Positions 12,865 to 26,300 of a stretch of DNA of 64,000 nucleotides are shown piece by piece. Each line of letters begins with the position of its first letter. Within the stretch, counting starts at the first letter, position 1. The stretch is from the NCBI GenBank assembly GCA_001792895.1, contig MARA01000003.1, positions 744,001 to 808,000 on the forward strand, in the 5' to 3' direction. A program made the translations under genes and the position numbers. Origin of the DNA: Lentinus brumalis. Taxonomy: Eukaryota; Basidiomycota; Agaricomycetes; Polyporales; Polyporaceae. Under the pieces are notes generated by a model that saw only the letters and a list, made by a program, of their open reading frames with translations, did no database searches and was not told the DNA's origin.

Positions 12865-15019
12865 ATGCCGTCCGAGCTGAAGAAACTCAATGTCTTGATG
12901 TGTGAGTGTGCTCCATGCCACTGACATTCTATGATCACTGTGGTTGATCGGAACTATACCTTCTAGGCGGTACCGTACGTATCGTCGTTATAGACTTTTT
13001 CGCCATCCAATAACAGTGGACCACAGGGCGAGTACACGACCGGTTGGACTGGCTCGGGTGCCTCAAAGTCGGACAAGAAAGTGAGTATCTGGACTGACCC
13101 AAGCAGTGCAGTACTTACTGACAGACGCATCTAATAGATCGGTGTAAGCAGGCAAATTCAGCTGTGATTGCCTCCGTCTCACCGCGAATACAGGTTGTTG
13201 CCTTGACATGTTTCGATCAACGAAGGTTGGGCAAGGTGATTGTGGGTGCTGCTCTGCATGAGACCAAACTGACCTTCAGTGATCGTGCAGCTCGGCAAGC
13301 TGAGCATGGTTGGTGTAAATGGCTCGAAGTTCCCGGCTATCAGGACCCACCTGCAGGAGAACATCGCCAATGTCTACAAAGACATGGATGTCTCGTGAGT
13401 ATAGCGTGTGGGTTGGTGCCGGTTGACGCTCATGTCCTCCCAGCTTCGACGCGTATCCTGAAGGAGACTCTGTCAACGCCGAAGCCTGTAAGTGCATGCG
13501 TTTGAGAAATAACTGAGACTCACGATGGTGTTCAATAGACAAGGACGCCATCAACAAGCTCTCGCCCGGCGACGCTGTCATCATCTTCACGCCTGACAGT
13601 GAGCTACATACGTTGCCAAATGACTGACGCACCCCATCTGACACTTTCTACTAGGTACTCACTACCCGATCGCGCTATATGCTATCGAGCACGGTCTCCA
13701 TGTGCTCGTCACGAAGCCGGCTGTCCAGCTCCTCAAGCACCACCAGGACCTGATTGTTGCAGCGGAGAAGCAGGGTGTTGTATGTTTCGTCGAACACCAC
13801 AAACGGTCAGCGGGATATATCAGACCCTGCGGAGCTTGCTACTTACCGAGTTGTGGTTAGGTTTGACCCTGTTTACAGCGACGCAAGGGCGCGCGCGGCG
13901 TCTTTGGGAGAGTTCAACTTCTTCAGCGCCTGGATGAGCCAGCCGAAGAGCCAGTTGGAGACATTCCGTGCATGGGCTGGCAAGGACTCGGACATCAGGT
14001 TCGTCAGTCCTGGCCATGAGTTGAAAACTTAAATCTGACCACAACATTGCGCACTGCGGATAGCTATTACCTGTCTTCTCACCACATTGATATCCACTGC
14101 TGGATGATGCAGGGCCGGGCAGTACCCACGCGAGTCGTGGGCAGCGCAGCCACCGGCATCGCAACGAGCGAGCCCTACAACTGCGTACCACAGACGGAGG
14201 ACACCATCACGCTTCTCGTCGACTGGCAGTCTCTCAGCAGCTCGAAGCACAAGGGTACCGCCGTGTATACCGCCTCCTGGACCGCGCCGCTCAAGTCTGG
14301 TGTGCACACGAACCAACACTTCTACTACATGGGTGAGAAGGTGCGTCGCGAACTTCGAGCTGCGTATGCCGTACTCCCGCCGCTGTGTGTATAACCCCGT
14401 AATTCGCGGGAGACTACGCCGTGCCCGCATCACTGCGATCACTGTCGTTCAAGCTCTGAACGATTCTCACCTTCTCAGGGCGAAATCAACGTCGACCAAG
14501 CTCACCGCGGTTACGACATTGTCAATGATGAGACCGGCAAGGCGTGGTACAATCCCTTCTAGTGCGTAATCGCCGTTAATGTCGCCCTCTGTTGTGGACT
14601 GATCAAAAATTCCTCACGCACCTTCCCATCGGTTGTACATCTGTTATTGCATGCATATGCTCATCGACCGCCCCCTCCGCAACTTTCGACTTCCGCCCGC
14701 CGCTCGACTACACTTGACGGATGGCCTGATCCACGTTGCGCCATCCTTCCCGACGCACAGCATGAAGTACTCGCCATCCGAGAGCGGCCACTTTGATGGA
14801 CAGCGGGGCTATGGCTACATCTCCATCGAGAAGTTCATCGACGCGGCGCGCAGCGTGAACGCGGGGGAGACGAAGGCGAGCGACTACGACAAGCACGGCC
14901 TGCCCACCATCGCGAACACGATCCTCACCACCGCCATCCTGCACGCCGGCCGCATCTCGCTCGACGAGAAACGTCCGGTGTCCATCAAGCAGAACGGGAA
15001 CGAGTGGGTCCTCGAGTGA
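12865..15019 (+). CDS. Gfo/Idh/MocA oxidoreductase, D-galacturonate reductase type
   Basis: ATG at 12865, TGA at 15017-15019. The 5' end is built of tiny exons: 12865-12901, 12967-12974 (8 nt), 13027-13080, 13138-13143 (6 nt), then from 13194; joined they read NVLMCGTGEYTTGWTGSGAS and KKIGVVALTCFDQRRLGK. GTGEYTTG is the dinucleotide-binding loop of the N-terminal Rossmann fold. DAVIIFTPDSTHYPIALYAI, HVLVTKPAV and VEHHKRFDPVY are the conserved blocks of the Gfo/Idh/MocA family, with the Lys of TKP and the HH motif near the active site. The C-terminal domain contains WMSQPKSQLETFRAWAG, SSHHIDIHCWM and ETGKAWYNPFYMKYSP. Fungal proteins of this shape are annotated as D-galacturonic acid reductases, first step of pectin-sugar use. 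The substrate is inferred from family likeness only; the fold is sure. Confidence 0.85.
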
Positions 15020-17461
15020 AGAAGTCGGCAGTCAGGGACGTGGACGGAGCTTGGTGATCATATGTGCCCGATTGCTCATTGCAAGTATATTGTGGAAGAC
15101 TGTATTTGTGTATCAATTTATCGTACGGTGGCTTGCCCAGCCCGAGGGCCGAAGGAGTGACAAAAGTAGCCGTACTTCGACAAGGCTAGTGACGCCGCTG
15201 ACTTCGAGGGTGAGTTCGACGATCTGAGCACGGCGGATGATATGTTCGTGCATTGCTCCGAATCCGACGTGCCAGCTAGGGCTCGACGCCGCTCGTCCGC
15301 TGACCGTGAGCGTGTCATTGATAAGGACATGACGAAGTTGATCGCAATTGTGCTGCAGCCTGCAGGTTTGCAGAGAGCACTACTTGATACGGGGTACCTG
15401 GCCCGACGTCGACGCCCCGACGCCGTCAGATGCCTGTGCACGCCTGGTCCTGCTCCTCCGCCGACATCGCCCCTATGTGCACGCGCTGTACTAACCACGA
15501 TCACCCGCATCCGGCCGCACCGGAAGAAGTGTCGCGTATTTCATTGCAGTCTCGTTGACGCGTTGCTGCACTCCTCCCGAGTCCCATCGGTTCCGACTCC
15601 GGGACCGCCTTGGGCAGGCAGAACTGTGCTGTGCTCGCCATGGCGGCGAACCAACACATCTCCAGGTGTCCAACTTGCCATGCATTCACGCAGTGACCCT
15701 CCACCGCGCGGACACCTTTTGCCGGGTGGCAAACGGCTCTAGACGGGTGGCACAAATCACCACGAGTTAGCATGCAGTGTCATACGTAGACCTTCTTTCT
15801 GTTATCGGTGGCAAACAGGTGGCAAGCAGGCCAAGGCAGGCCATGATCGCACAGGTGATATCGGGGCACCGGAGATGCTATGCACAATATGCCCCCTGTG
15901 CTGTACGCTAAGTCGGACAAGAGATGGCGTTATTCCGAGGTTCAAATGAAGCAGGAGAAACACACCGGCAGCCTACAGGTGCATATGCGCACAACAACGT
16001 CTCCGTGCGAGTCGCAACACATCTCGCGTATCCTCGGAGACGGAAAGAGCTCGCATCACTGCTCGAGGGTCAGACAAGCCAAATGCCCTCGGTCGGGTGC
16101 AGAGCATGCGAAAACCGAACAGCTCCAAGAGTCCCCAGAACAAGGCTCGTGCACCGCTCCTCATGGCGTTCAGAGCGCGACCGCCCGCGAAAGCAGCGAA
16201 CACCTCCCAGCATCATTCTTCTACGGTCCCCGTGCCTGGACTATTCAAAGCCACCGGGCCTTCCGGAAGTTCGACGGGTTCTCGCCGGGCCTTCCTAGCC
16301 CTCCTGTGCTCCTCCGTGAGCATCTCTTACCTCACCCTGGTTACATGGAAAGAACAGAACGCGTCCGCGCTCGATCACGCCCACTGCCTTGTGCTGCGTT
16401 GGGACCAACGCCTTGGGATGTCCGCAGCATGATATAGCGTGATCGGCGAGTCATCTGCGAAATTACCAGGTAAGGAGAACGTGCTGCGAAACAACATCCA
16501 TGAGGGATCGATGACAAGTGCAAGAGCCAGATAGCGCACCTGCTAATTGAACTCAAGCGTGAGACTGACCATGATGGCGGCGGTGTCCACTGTCGACGTG
16601 GTGGCACGCGTCATCAGCTGCGCCGTGTCGCTTTGCGTCTTGTGGAAGGTCCTTGTCTGGACACAATAATATAATCTCAATGCACGATTGACTTGGTAAT
16701 GTAAACGACAGGAGTGCGCGAGACAGTGCGGCGAGCCTTCGGGCTCAAGACTACGACAGTGATGGTGGATGATTCGATGCTGCGACATTGACGAGATGGT
16801 ACTGAAGGAATCGACTAAACGGGCAGTATGACACAGTGCGCAACGGGATCGGTATGCAGGGTAGGCGACGCGGACGATGATGAAGGATGTACAATAAACG
16901 TGAAGAATAAGATAGAACGAAGGCGGCGGGCGACTTGAGTTCAGAAGGATCAAGGAACTGGTTCGTCGCGAGAAGGCGATCCCGGGATAGGTGCGCAGGA
17001 AGAGAAGTCGGAATGCATAGCGTAGGATATTGTACGAACGAGTGAGGAACAATGTTCGCGCAGGAAGGGAAGACAGTGCCGAAACGCAGTCGAATGACGC
17101 ATACACCAAGGACGCCGCAGGAGCCGTCCATAATTGTACACGGGGAATGCGTACACGTCGGCGCTTCTTGACTTCGACTTCGTTCTTGTACTCGTATAGG
17201 CGTCGGCAGCTTCTGGCAGAGGAGAACAGGAGAGACAATTGCAGGGGGAATGAGATGCATGGATAACGAGCCGATGATGTGTGGATGCGAATGCGTTGTA
17301 TGTCGGTGAACGACGTGTATGGATATGTTGATACATTTTGCGCGACAGTTGATTGCAGGATGGAGGAAAGCGTCAGGAAAGCTTTTTACAACCTATGACA
17401 CCAACGAAGGTGTTGACGACGGCGAACCAGAGACTGGAGGGCTTCGTAGGAGGGGGCAGTC
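15020..17461. other. 2.4 kb stretch without a recognised gene
   Basis: Lies between the 3' ends of the oxidoreductase (+) and cyclin (-) genes. Overlapping open frames occur in all three plus frames at 15880-16437; one of them (16097-16432) encodes a short hydrophobic segment (FLALLCSSVSISYL) that could be a membrane helix. A 231-codon minus frame at 16543-17238 has no familiar motif. GGTGGCAA-containing short repeats occur at 15727-15835. None is called as a gene. Confidence 0.45.
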
Positions 17462-18944
17462 CTATGAGACCATGGCGGGACGAGGGGACGGCATGTTCAG
17501 GTTGTGAAGAGCCTGGCGTTGGTACGCGACGAAGTCGTGAGGTAAGAACTGCTCAGGAACTTGCTCGATCCGCGACTTGTTGATGGTCGGCTCGAACTTG
17601 GGAGAGGGGAGGTTCTCCTTGTCGTCCGACATGTAAGCACCGGAGAACGCATCGCTGGACAGGACCGGGCTCGTCGGAGTGGCGGGCATGTCGTCTGAGA
17701 AGTCCGACGCAGTCGTCGAAACGCTCATAGGAGTACAAACCTGAGGGGAGTAGCTCCGCACAGGTGTCATCGGGAGTGTCACGAGAGGTTGACGCTGGAA
17801 CCGTCCACCCTGGAGGTAGAACTGGAGGACGAACGTAGCCGCCTTCGAGTAGAAGGCATACGAGTACTTCTTGACCAAGGTCTCCGAGAGGTCATTGGCA
17901 TGCTTCGCGAGCCGGTTGTCCAAGTGGTCCACGATCTCGAGGCACTCATCCGTCTCCTCGAACATCCGGCGGCCCTTGCCGCAGAGGAACCGGGCGAGGG
18001 TGAGAGAGCCAAGGGCAATGGCCGACGCAGGGTACTGGACGAACTCGCGGTAGAAGAGCGTGATCTCCATGAGGAACCGCGCGACGTGCTGCACCTTCTG
18101 CTCCTCGATGACGGCGCCGGAGCACAGGATACGCAACCAGGACTCAGCCGTAGGATGGCCGAGAGTCCATTGGAGAGTTGAGAGGACGTGACCCTCCATC
18201 TGGATGAAGGCCGACTCATCGTACGTCTCTTGACACATTTGCACGAGATCTTGCACAGTGGGAACGCGCTCCTTCGCGTCCTCGAACTTGGACGCGATCC
18301 ATAGCGACGCACAGCCGACAAGCTGGTAGTGCTTGACGTATACAACGCGCTTCGAAACGTAGCGGTCGATGATGTTCACCGTCAAGTGGAGCGTCTCCGG
18401 TCGTAGTCGAAACATGAAGTGAAGCTCCAGGAGGAAATCCACGAGACACGGCCGCATGTGCCATCGGATCTCTGGCTGCTGGTCCATTGAGGATAGCGAG
18501 CACATCGTGTACCGCTGCGCAGAGGTGTCAGACGACACTTACACATCGCAGTACGCATTGACTCACCTCCATCTCGTGCATATATGCACGAATTTCTTCA
18601 TAGTACTCCTCCTCAAGGTAGATGCCCCCTTGTCGCAGGGCGTTGATCTGCAGGTACCTCTGCCGCTGCGCAATCATGTCCGCTTTCGCGGTGCGCGGCG
18701 ATTTCCGTGTCGACTGTGCGGGGAAGAGGGGGGATTGTCGTTTGGACACCTTAGAGACGCCATATGGTGATGGCTTCTTCTTAGGGTACGCCGAAGGGCG
18801 CGCCGCCCGGGAAGAGTTGGAAACGTCCTTCATCTGTGATGCGGAACCGGGATGGGGGTAACTGGAACCTGCTATGGGATGGCTAGACGAGGAAGATTTC
18901 ATGTGAGACGCAAAATCGACACAAGACGGCAGGGAAGACATCAT
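17462..18944 (-). CDS. G1-type cyclin (Cln/Puc1-like)
   Basis: Two exons on the minus strand: 18944 to about 18569, then about 18514 to 17462, joined as YMHEME-RYTMCSLSSMDQQ. The N-terminus is basic and Ser-rich. The cyclin box follows: MRPCLVDFLLELHFMFRL, TLHLTVNIIDRYVSKRVV, HYQLVGCASLWIASKFEDAK, and QMEGHVLSTLQWTLGHPTAE, then the second cyclin fold. The MR-LVDFL and IASKFED motifs are the family's CDK-binding hallmarks. The C-terminal tail is Ser/Thr/Pro-rich, as in unstable G1 cyclins. No mitotic-cyclin destruction box is evident near the N-terminus. It would activate Cdk1 at the G1/S step. Assignment to a particular Cln/Puc1 group needs a tree. Upstream there is unusually long gene-free DNA. 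Confidence 0.88.
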
Positions 18945-21900
18945 GAAGAATCCAATGCGGGTCGCGTGTTGAAGAGCTGGTTCAGGACCAAACGAAGGGA
19001 CGGTCGCGGATCGTCGACCACGTGCGGACCAAGTACGAAACCTCGCGGGTAACCAAGAAGACGACGCACTCGAGGGGGCGAGGGCAGAAGGGGGTCAAGA
19101 GGAAAGCAGAGGAGGCGAGGGGAGGCGACGGTCTGCTTGAACATGAACACTTCACGAGCGGAAGGCGAAATGCACGCGAGAACGACGTCGCCCCCGATCG
19201 TCACACCACCGGAAGGGGGTCCAGGTGAACGATAGCGAATTGCACGCTGGAAGACGACACTAAACGGCATACATGTCGAGAACACTCACGCGAGGATGAT
19301 ATACTCATGCAGATCTTGCGGAGGAGCAAGAGAGCAGGCGGTTCAGCAGGGCGGGGTGATTGACGCGGGAACAGCTGCAAGACAGGCGTGATAAAGATCG
19401 TGAGTGAATCGTTAGGATTTACAAGGAGGAGGGGGCGGGGCGGGAGGCGGGGGCGGGAGGCAGGAGGACGTTGCAAACGTCGAGACCTGGGCGGGGAGGA
19501 CGAGGGAGGGAGAACGGCCACCGAAATGAGATATAAGGGAGCCGGGAGACCGGGGCGTGGAACAGGCGCGGAACATTGATGGGAGGACAATGGGCGACTA
19601 CAACGGGCTGAAACCTGGATAATAATCCGATAATACGGGGGCCTCGTGAATGTTTACTCCCGATGTTATCGACCGAGGCCTGGTCACAGCATCAGAAGCC
19701 TCGTGTGCGGGCTCTCCACCGCTCGCAGCTTGGCCATGACATCGCCATGGACGCCGCCGCCGTCGTCGACGCCCCGTGACAATCAGAACATGCGTACGAG
19801 GTGCGGGCGAGATGGCTCAGAATGCAGAGCATAGCGTCGGCCCCCGGCGCGGTTTCAGCCCCGCTCCCACGGTCCTCGTTCCTCGATGCCGCCGCCGAAA
19901 GGGGACGGGACTCACCTCGGTGGCGGGCTCTTCACACTCGTTCACCTCAGCCTTGTATCGATGGGTCAGTATTTGTCGATCGACCTCGACGCGCGCCGAC
20001 CGTTCTTGAGCTGCAAAATCTGCCGCATAAATCCGCCCGTCAGCACCGTCCAATCGCCCGCTTCCCGTTCCACCGCTCCCTCGCGATCGGCAACTCACTG
20101 CACAATCTTCCCGGGTCGCCTCTCTTGCACGACCACGAACCAGCTCCGGGATCGAGCGAATTATGTGCCGACCGTTTACTGATTAAACTCGAGCTTTTTC
20201 CTGAATTACTGGACCAACGGTGGACCCGATCGAGACCAAGGAGCGACTGTAGAGGCAAAGGAAGGACTTCGGCGAAACTGCCGTCTTCTAATGTGCTGAG
20301 CTGGCGGCCAACGCGAGGTGATCCACGACGAGCGGACGACCACGGACACGCGCACGCCGGGGGGTGCGGGGAAGGAGGACACGAGCGCGAAGTCGGTACC
20401 ACAGAAGGTCTCGACCTGTGCTGCACTCGCTGACGATAACCAACGGAGCTGCCTGCAGGGAGCTCGCTGGTGCGTGTGAGAGGAGGAGGATAGAGCTACG
20501 TCTGCTGTCGACGACCAGTGTACTTCAAGGTGGAGGTGCCGGTGAAACGTAGCTGGCGGAACGGTCAATCAACAACGCACAAAAGGCGTGTCCGCTTAGA
20601 TTCCCAGTTTGCGCGCCGACTCTAATACACTAGGTGCCTCGGATCCTTTGCCAATTGGCCCGTTTCCGGCCGTGAGCTGCCTGAGCTTCCAACACGTTGT
20701 CTGCCTGCAGGCAGACTCCACGACCAGATCTGGTCCATATCTCATGATTTAGGTAAGCCGTCCAACATACTCGTGCGCCGAGGAACGCCAGCTTCTCTCC
20801 GCCAGCAAATCCATTACTTATTCACGACTCGCAGACGTACGCAATGACTGCCTGACAGCATTCCTTGTCCCTTATGCGCCTCCTGCCATAAAGGAAAATC
20901 CGCTAGGCGACAGTCCCCGGCTGGCATCAGCGTCGCGTCAGGCAATCATCATATTCGACCTTGGCTGCACTTGAGGATCTGGATTTGAACAGCGGCCGGG
21001 TCGCACGCTCAGACCTTACCAGCCACACTAGTGCTCCCGACCGCGGATGTAGGGGGACCCTCGGTCTGCCGGTCGCGAATGTAGGAGATTCATACCTGCC
21101 AGTGCCGTCCAGAATAACCGCGATGCGCCTGCTGATGCTATTACAAGGATCATCTCAGGCCAGAACGCCTTCTCGTCACGCCGCGCACACCGCTCTCAGG
21201 ACGTCCCTTCCCATCAGTCAGACTCGCCTTATCGAATCAATCAAAGCGCCCCCTCGCTGGAGGAGCGCAGGACGGTGAGCGGGGTTTACTTGGTTTGACG
21301 TACTCTTGACGTTGGGGTGGAACTGAACGCCTACTTGACAGTAACCATTCTGATTGCCTGCCACGCATTACCCCGTCGAGCGGCGGGGTCGGGGGAACTG
21401 CACCTCTCTTTCAGACGGTCCGGAGCTAACCTCGGAGGGGCGGCAACGTGGCCTCAGGCCAGCCCTCGCTGTGCATCTGTACATTCCAACCGGAAACCCC
21501 GCCCCGCGCGATGCGCCAGGAAGCTCCAAGTAGCGACCGCAGCGCGCTGCCTGCACAGGTTCTGTCGAAGGCGCATCTTCCGGACGCACACACTTCGACC
21601 GCGAGCCTTGGCGCCATCCACTTGATGCTCGCCCTCATCATCCCGGTGCCTACATGAATTGAGGGTTGAGCGACGCCCCATCCATGTGAGAGGTAAGTGG
21701 CAATCTCCATGTGAACGAGCCGACGAGGTGTATCGCCCCGAACGTCTGCACGTCTGGCGTAACATCTGGCAGAGACGTTCATACGTACGCCGCGCCACCG
21801 AAGAACTCGGTGGGCGCGGGGAGGGCGTCCATCAGGAGCTTCTAGCTCGCAGGTCGTAGCAAACGCGGGTTTATTGCAGGCAGTAGATGGGAATGCAGAT

Positions 21901-23368
21901 GCGTTAGCAATCAGATATCGCGGGCATAAGAGCTGTTATAACGGGCTTTCACACAGGCGGTACCACGCAGCCGGCCAATGGCCGCGCAACACTTGTCCGG
22001 GAAGGCGGAGGGAGTAATAGAACTTGTCAAGTGTGCAACGTACGACCTTCGCGCGAGAAATGAGGAGCATGATCGCAGGCTTTCGAAGCGTCCGTGAGGA
22101 TTTCTGGGTACCGGGCAGCCGAGCGAGCGCTGCATATGTTGACGTTGTGGCAAACTGGACAGTGTTGCAACAACGCAAGCACGCAAGCAGGGCGATCAGG
22201 GATGGACAGGTAGCACTTGTTGTCTCGCGTAGGGTCGGGTACGATGGCACAGGGATGGATGGTGCTTGTGAACAGTGGCGAGACCGGGCAGATATAGGGA
22301 AGCACAAGACTAAACGGCTGTCTCAAAAGGAGAAGCTGGTGGGGGCATGTGGACGCGGAGGGTTTAAACAGAATAAGCTCTGACTTTCTCGGTGGTAGTA
22401 ACGGAAGGACGTTGAGAATGCCGGAGACAGAGAGCTGCTATCATTCAAGGCGTGTGCGCTGAGCGTGCACAAGACCCCGAAGAACAAGGGCAGGGCGGTA
22501 GCGCGGTGCAGTCGCTACCGCGTACGGCAGCCTCAAGGCGTTGGTCTTCCGCTGACAAACCCTGCCTTTCCCACATCTGCCAACATCCGGGCCCCCTCCT
22601 GCCGCTTTCAGACGGCCAGATGCCGCGCTGCCTGTCTCGAGCTCAACGATCTCCTGGTGCCTCAGTGGCGCACGCATGTCCTCGGTCGGCAGCTCGAGCA
22701 ATTGTGCATTACAGCCTGTTACAGCAAGCCTCGGGGAGGCGGCGGCGGCGAGATCTGCGGGGACGCAGATCGGGCAAGCATCGGGATCAGGGACGAGAAG
22801 TGCAGGATATACTTGGAGATGACGTCGATCTTCGAAAGCGCCGAAGACACGAGTTGAGAGCTCTCTTCTGCCCGGGTGCGCCCTGGCCGAGCTTCGGGGA
22901 CGTGGGTGGGACTGCATCTAACAGCAGCGCATGCACGTCTGCAGCGATATCAGGGAACGTCGCCATCGGCCCGTCATGCGCATCGCTGAAATTCAGGCAT
23001 TAGTGCCGGGCTCTGCCTTGATATTAGTTCGCGATCACAGTGATTTGCGCGCACTGTCGCGGGTGCCAGCTCATCTCCACAGCGAGGCAGGCAGAAAGAC
23101 TCACCGGGTCCCGTGGAATGTGCAGCGCCGGGTGTCCATGTCATGCTCGACGTCGACGGCCTCCAGGTACACGCATGTGTCAAGATTAGGTACAGAGGCG
23201 GAAAGAATTACCGTAACATGAGAAGAACGAAACGGAGTGCATTCGAACGAAGGAGGGATGGTGAGGGCATGTAAAAGGAGAGGGAATATGGGTTGTACAA
23301 GTTCGGGTGCACGCGCAATAGCACGCTCGAAGCTCAAGGAGTCAAGGCCAGAGTCCACAATTCGCTGC
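18945..23368. other. 4.4 kb gene-poor region upstream of the cyclin
   Basis: The first 700 bases are purine-rich on plus (pyrimidine-rich on the cyclin's sense strand), as expected of a promoter and leader; short frames with ATGs on the minus strand could be upstream ORFs. From 19650 to 23300 there are only overlapping frames of 60-210 codons on both strands, without known motifs or good splice partners. I find no tRNA, transposase, reverse transcriptase or long terminal repeat. Confidence 0.5.
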
Positions 23369-26300
23369 TCACTCTCTGTGGCCGCTCATCAAGAGCGCCA
23401 TCAAGTCCTGGGTCGTCTGCGCATTTCCGCCCGGGATACCGTGCTGCAGGTGGGACGGTAAGAGGTGCGGCATCATGTGCGGAGGGATATGCTGTTGTTG
23501 TTGCTGCTGCTGCTGCTGCTGCTGTTGCTGCAGCAGTTGCTGTTGCCGCATCGCGAGGTGCGACGCCCCCAGCTGACCCCAGGGCCGTGTTGAGGTCCGA
23601 AGCCAGGCCCCGAGCCACGCATCCCGCCACCGAGGTTCCCCTGTGCCAGTCCCAACAGCTGTGCTTGGTTCGCCGCCCGCAGGTCGAGGTTGTTCGGGCC
23701 CAACCCGCCCATCGCGTTGACCGACAGCGGGTTCTGAGGACCGGGAGGACCGCGCACACCAGGATTCCCGTTAAAACCGAGATTGCCTTGCGTAAACGTG
23801 TTGTAAACTTGTTGCGCTGGGGAGGCGCCGTGCAGGCCGCCACCGGGGATGCCGACGCCCGAACCAAGATACTGCGACGGATCGTGGGGCGGACGTCCAC
23901 CAAGGTTTGCTAGCCCTGGAGGAAGACGCTGCGATGGAGGTTGTAAGGGGTTCTGACCGGAGATGGGCGAGGCGCCGCGGAATTGGCCTTGTTGAATGGG
24001 AAGCCCGCCGTTGCGGAGCATGCCGGCCTGCTGATTGTACATCGAAGGCATGGGACCGTTGTTGAACATCTGCTCCATGTTCCGCTGTTGCGTGAGGCGC
24101 TGCACGTTGAAATGAAGGGGGTCATCAATCTGCTCGTTGAACAACACACCGCCAGACTCTCGACTGCGCGACCGAGGAGGAGCGGGACGAAGGCCCGGCA
24201 CGAGACCATCGGGGACGAAACGGTCATCCAGACGGCTCTCGTAGAGGGAATCGAGGCGATTTTGGGCGAGTTGCTGCTGTTGCTGCTGGAGCTGATGCTG
24301 TTGTTGTTGCAGCAATTGAAGTTCGAGGTTGGCCTGTGCGAACTGCCCACCGCCTTGGGATATCCGACCTGTCTGGGGAATCTGTGGCGAGACACGATGT
24401 CCCTGTGTTTGCGTCAGCCATCTATCCACAGTTCACATGGTTCAACGTATGACACTGACCTGCGCGGAGCTCTGGAGCATAGCGAAGATATCTTCCATAG
24501 TTCGCTCTCCTCGTGGATTGGGCATGCCACCCAACGAGATGTCTTGCCTCGGGTTCTGGTGTGGAATCGCGGGGGCATGCCGGGAACCTGTTGGCCGAGA
24601 CGAGGACCGGCAGGCGGCATTTCCCTCGTCTTCGAGTCGAAGAACTTTGCGAAGCGGCTGCCTTTGCTGGCCGCATAGTTGGCGCCGCCAGGAACATTGC
24701 TCCCAGACGGATCCAGATGACCTCCAGGAGGGAACCCACCGGCGTGCAGTCCGCCGAGCTCGCCGAACGGGGACCCTGCTTCGCCGGGGTGTCCGAGGAT
24801 AGCTCGTTCAGCGGCAGAGGGACCGGAGGCCCGTCGGAGGCCCTCGTGCATCTGTGCCAGATGAACAGACTCCCGCAGATCTTCTAGGGGCAAGTTTGGC
24901 TGAGATCCGTTACTGAGCGGCGAGAAACTCCTGATGCCACGAGACGAGTCTGAGGGTGTCATACGTGGGCCACCAAACTGCATGTCGGGAGATGCTGCCT
25001 CTGAGAGACCGGAGACCCCAGGGGACATCGTGTGCGCATGAGGAGCAGCGATACCCGGCGGTAGCTGACCCATGCCTGAAGGGGCACCTGAGACGCCAGA
25101 AGGCACACGTGACTTGAGGGCGAGGACACGAGAGCCGGTGGGAGGGTTAAAGGTGTTGGCGGGGGGATTGGGTGTGAGGTCGATGGGAGGAAGTGCATTC
25201 AGACCGGCGGAGGAAGGAGCAATTCCGGGAGTCACTTGGCCCATACGAGGGCCGACAACCCTCGAGGTCTCTACTCCACGATCCAGAGATGGGCTCGAGG
25301 ACTCGGGGCGGCGACCGGACTCGTTGGCTGCAGCATTGATGACTATCTGTGCAGCCATTGCTGCGCTGTGGAGTTCGGGACGAGGGGAAGGGTTGGTACC
25401 ATTCGGGGCAACGGTCTCTCTGACGATCGGTGGGCGACAATGGCAGAATCTAGTTGTATCGGGTGAGCAGGATCGTCCGAGTGGTAACTACAAGAACATA
25501 CCTGCACCGTTCGTGTCGCTCTTCTGACTCTGCAAGGAGGGGCTGCTTGAGAGACCCGGCGGACCAGAATCGGCGAGAGCATAGTTGAGGATGCCATTCT
25601 GGGCTTGTCGCCTTCCTTCTTCTCTGCTTCGCGCTTCATCATCAGCTTGAAGAGCTGGATCTCGTCCATTGGGCTATCAGAAGTGGGCGCGGACGACGCG
25701 GCAGAAGAGGCAGGTCGGTCAGAGGCAGTCTTGGCGTTGGTACCCTTGCCTGTCTCGGGACTGACACCCTTCTCTTTACGCTCCTTCTCTTTCATCCCTT
25801 TCTTCCAAGCCTGAATGCCGTCAAGCTCGCCATCGGCGCCCTGACCACCGAGGATGCCACCGCCAGGACTAGTCGGTACGTACGTCTCCATCCAAGCAGG
25901 CTCGGCTTCTTTGTCGCGATCGCGTCGATCCTCTCTGTCCTTGGGTCGTCGTTTGCACCACCTAACCGCCTGTCACGCCCTGTGCCCCGGCGATTGCGCC
26001 CGTCGCGATCGTCTCCGGCAGAAGGTCGCTCCCGGTCGCGCTCTTCGAAGCGGTCCAAATTCCGTTCGCCCCGCCGGGCAGCTAAACGCTCATCTCGCCG
26101 GCCGTCATCTCTCCACCTCCTGGGGTCGTCGTCGACGTCCCGCTCGCCATCGCGGTCCTTTACACGGCGTCCGTAATCATAGCGATCCCGGCCATCCCTG
26201 GGATAGTGGTCATCACGCTCTCGGTCATGATCGTCCCAATCACGACGCGTGAAGTCGTCACGGTCGCGGCGGTCGTCACGGTCCCTTCGGTCATCGCGGT

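Noticed and set aside
16543..17238. 231-codon minus-strand frame downstream of the cyclin
   Set aside because: Likely 3' flank; no motif, and composition (Ser, Arg, Tyr, Cys scattered) is unlike a real protein.
19801..20433. 210-codon plus-strand frame in the gene-poor region
   Set aside because: Arg/Pro/Ser-rich shadow-like composition, no motif, and a competing minus-strand frame over the same bases.
20965..20990. Possible tRNA B-box (minus strand GTTCAAATCC)
   Set aside because: The flanking bases do not pair into a T-arm and no A-box or acceptor stem is found.
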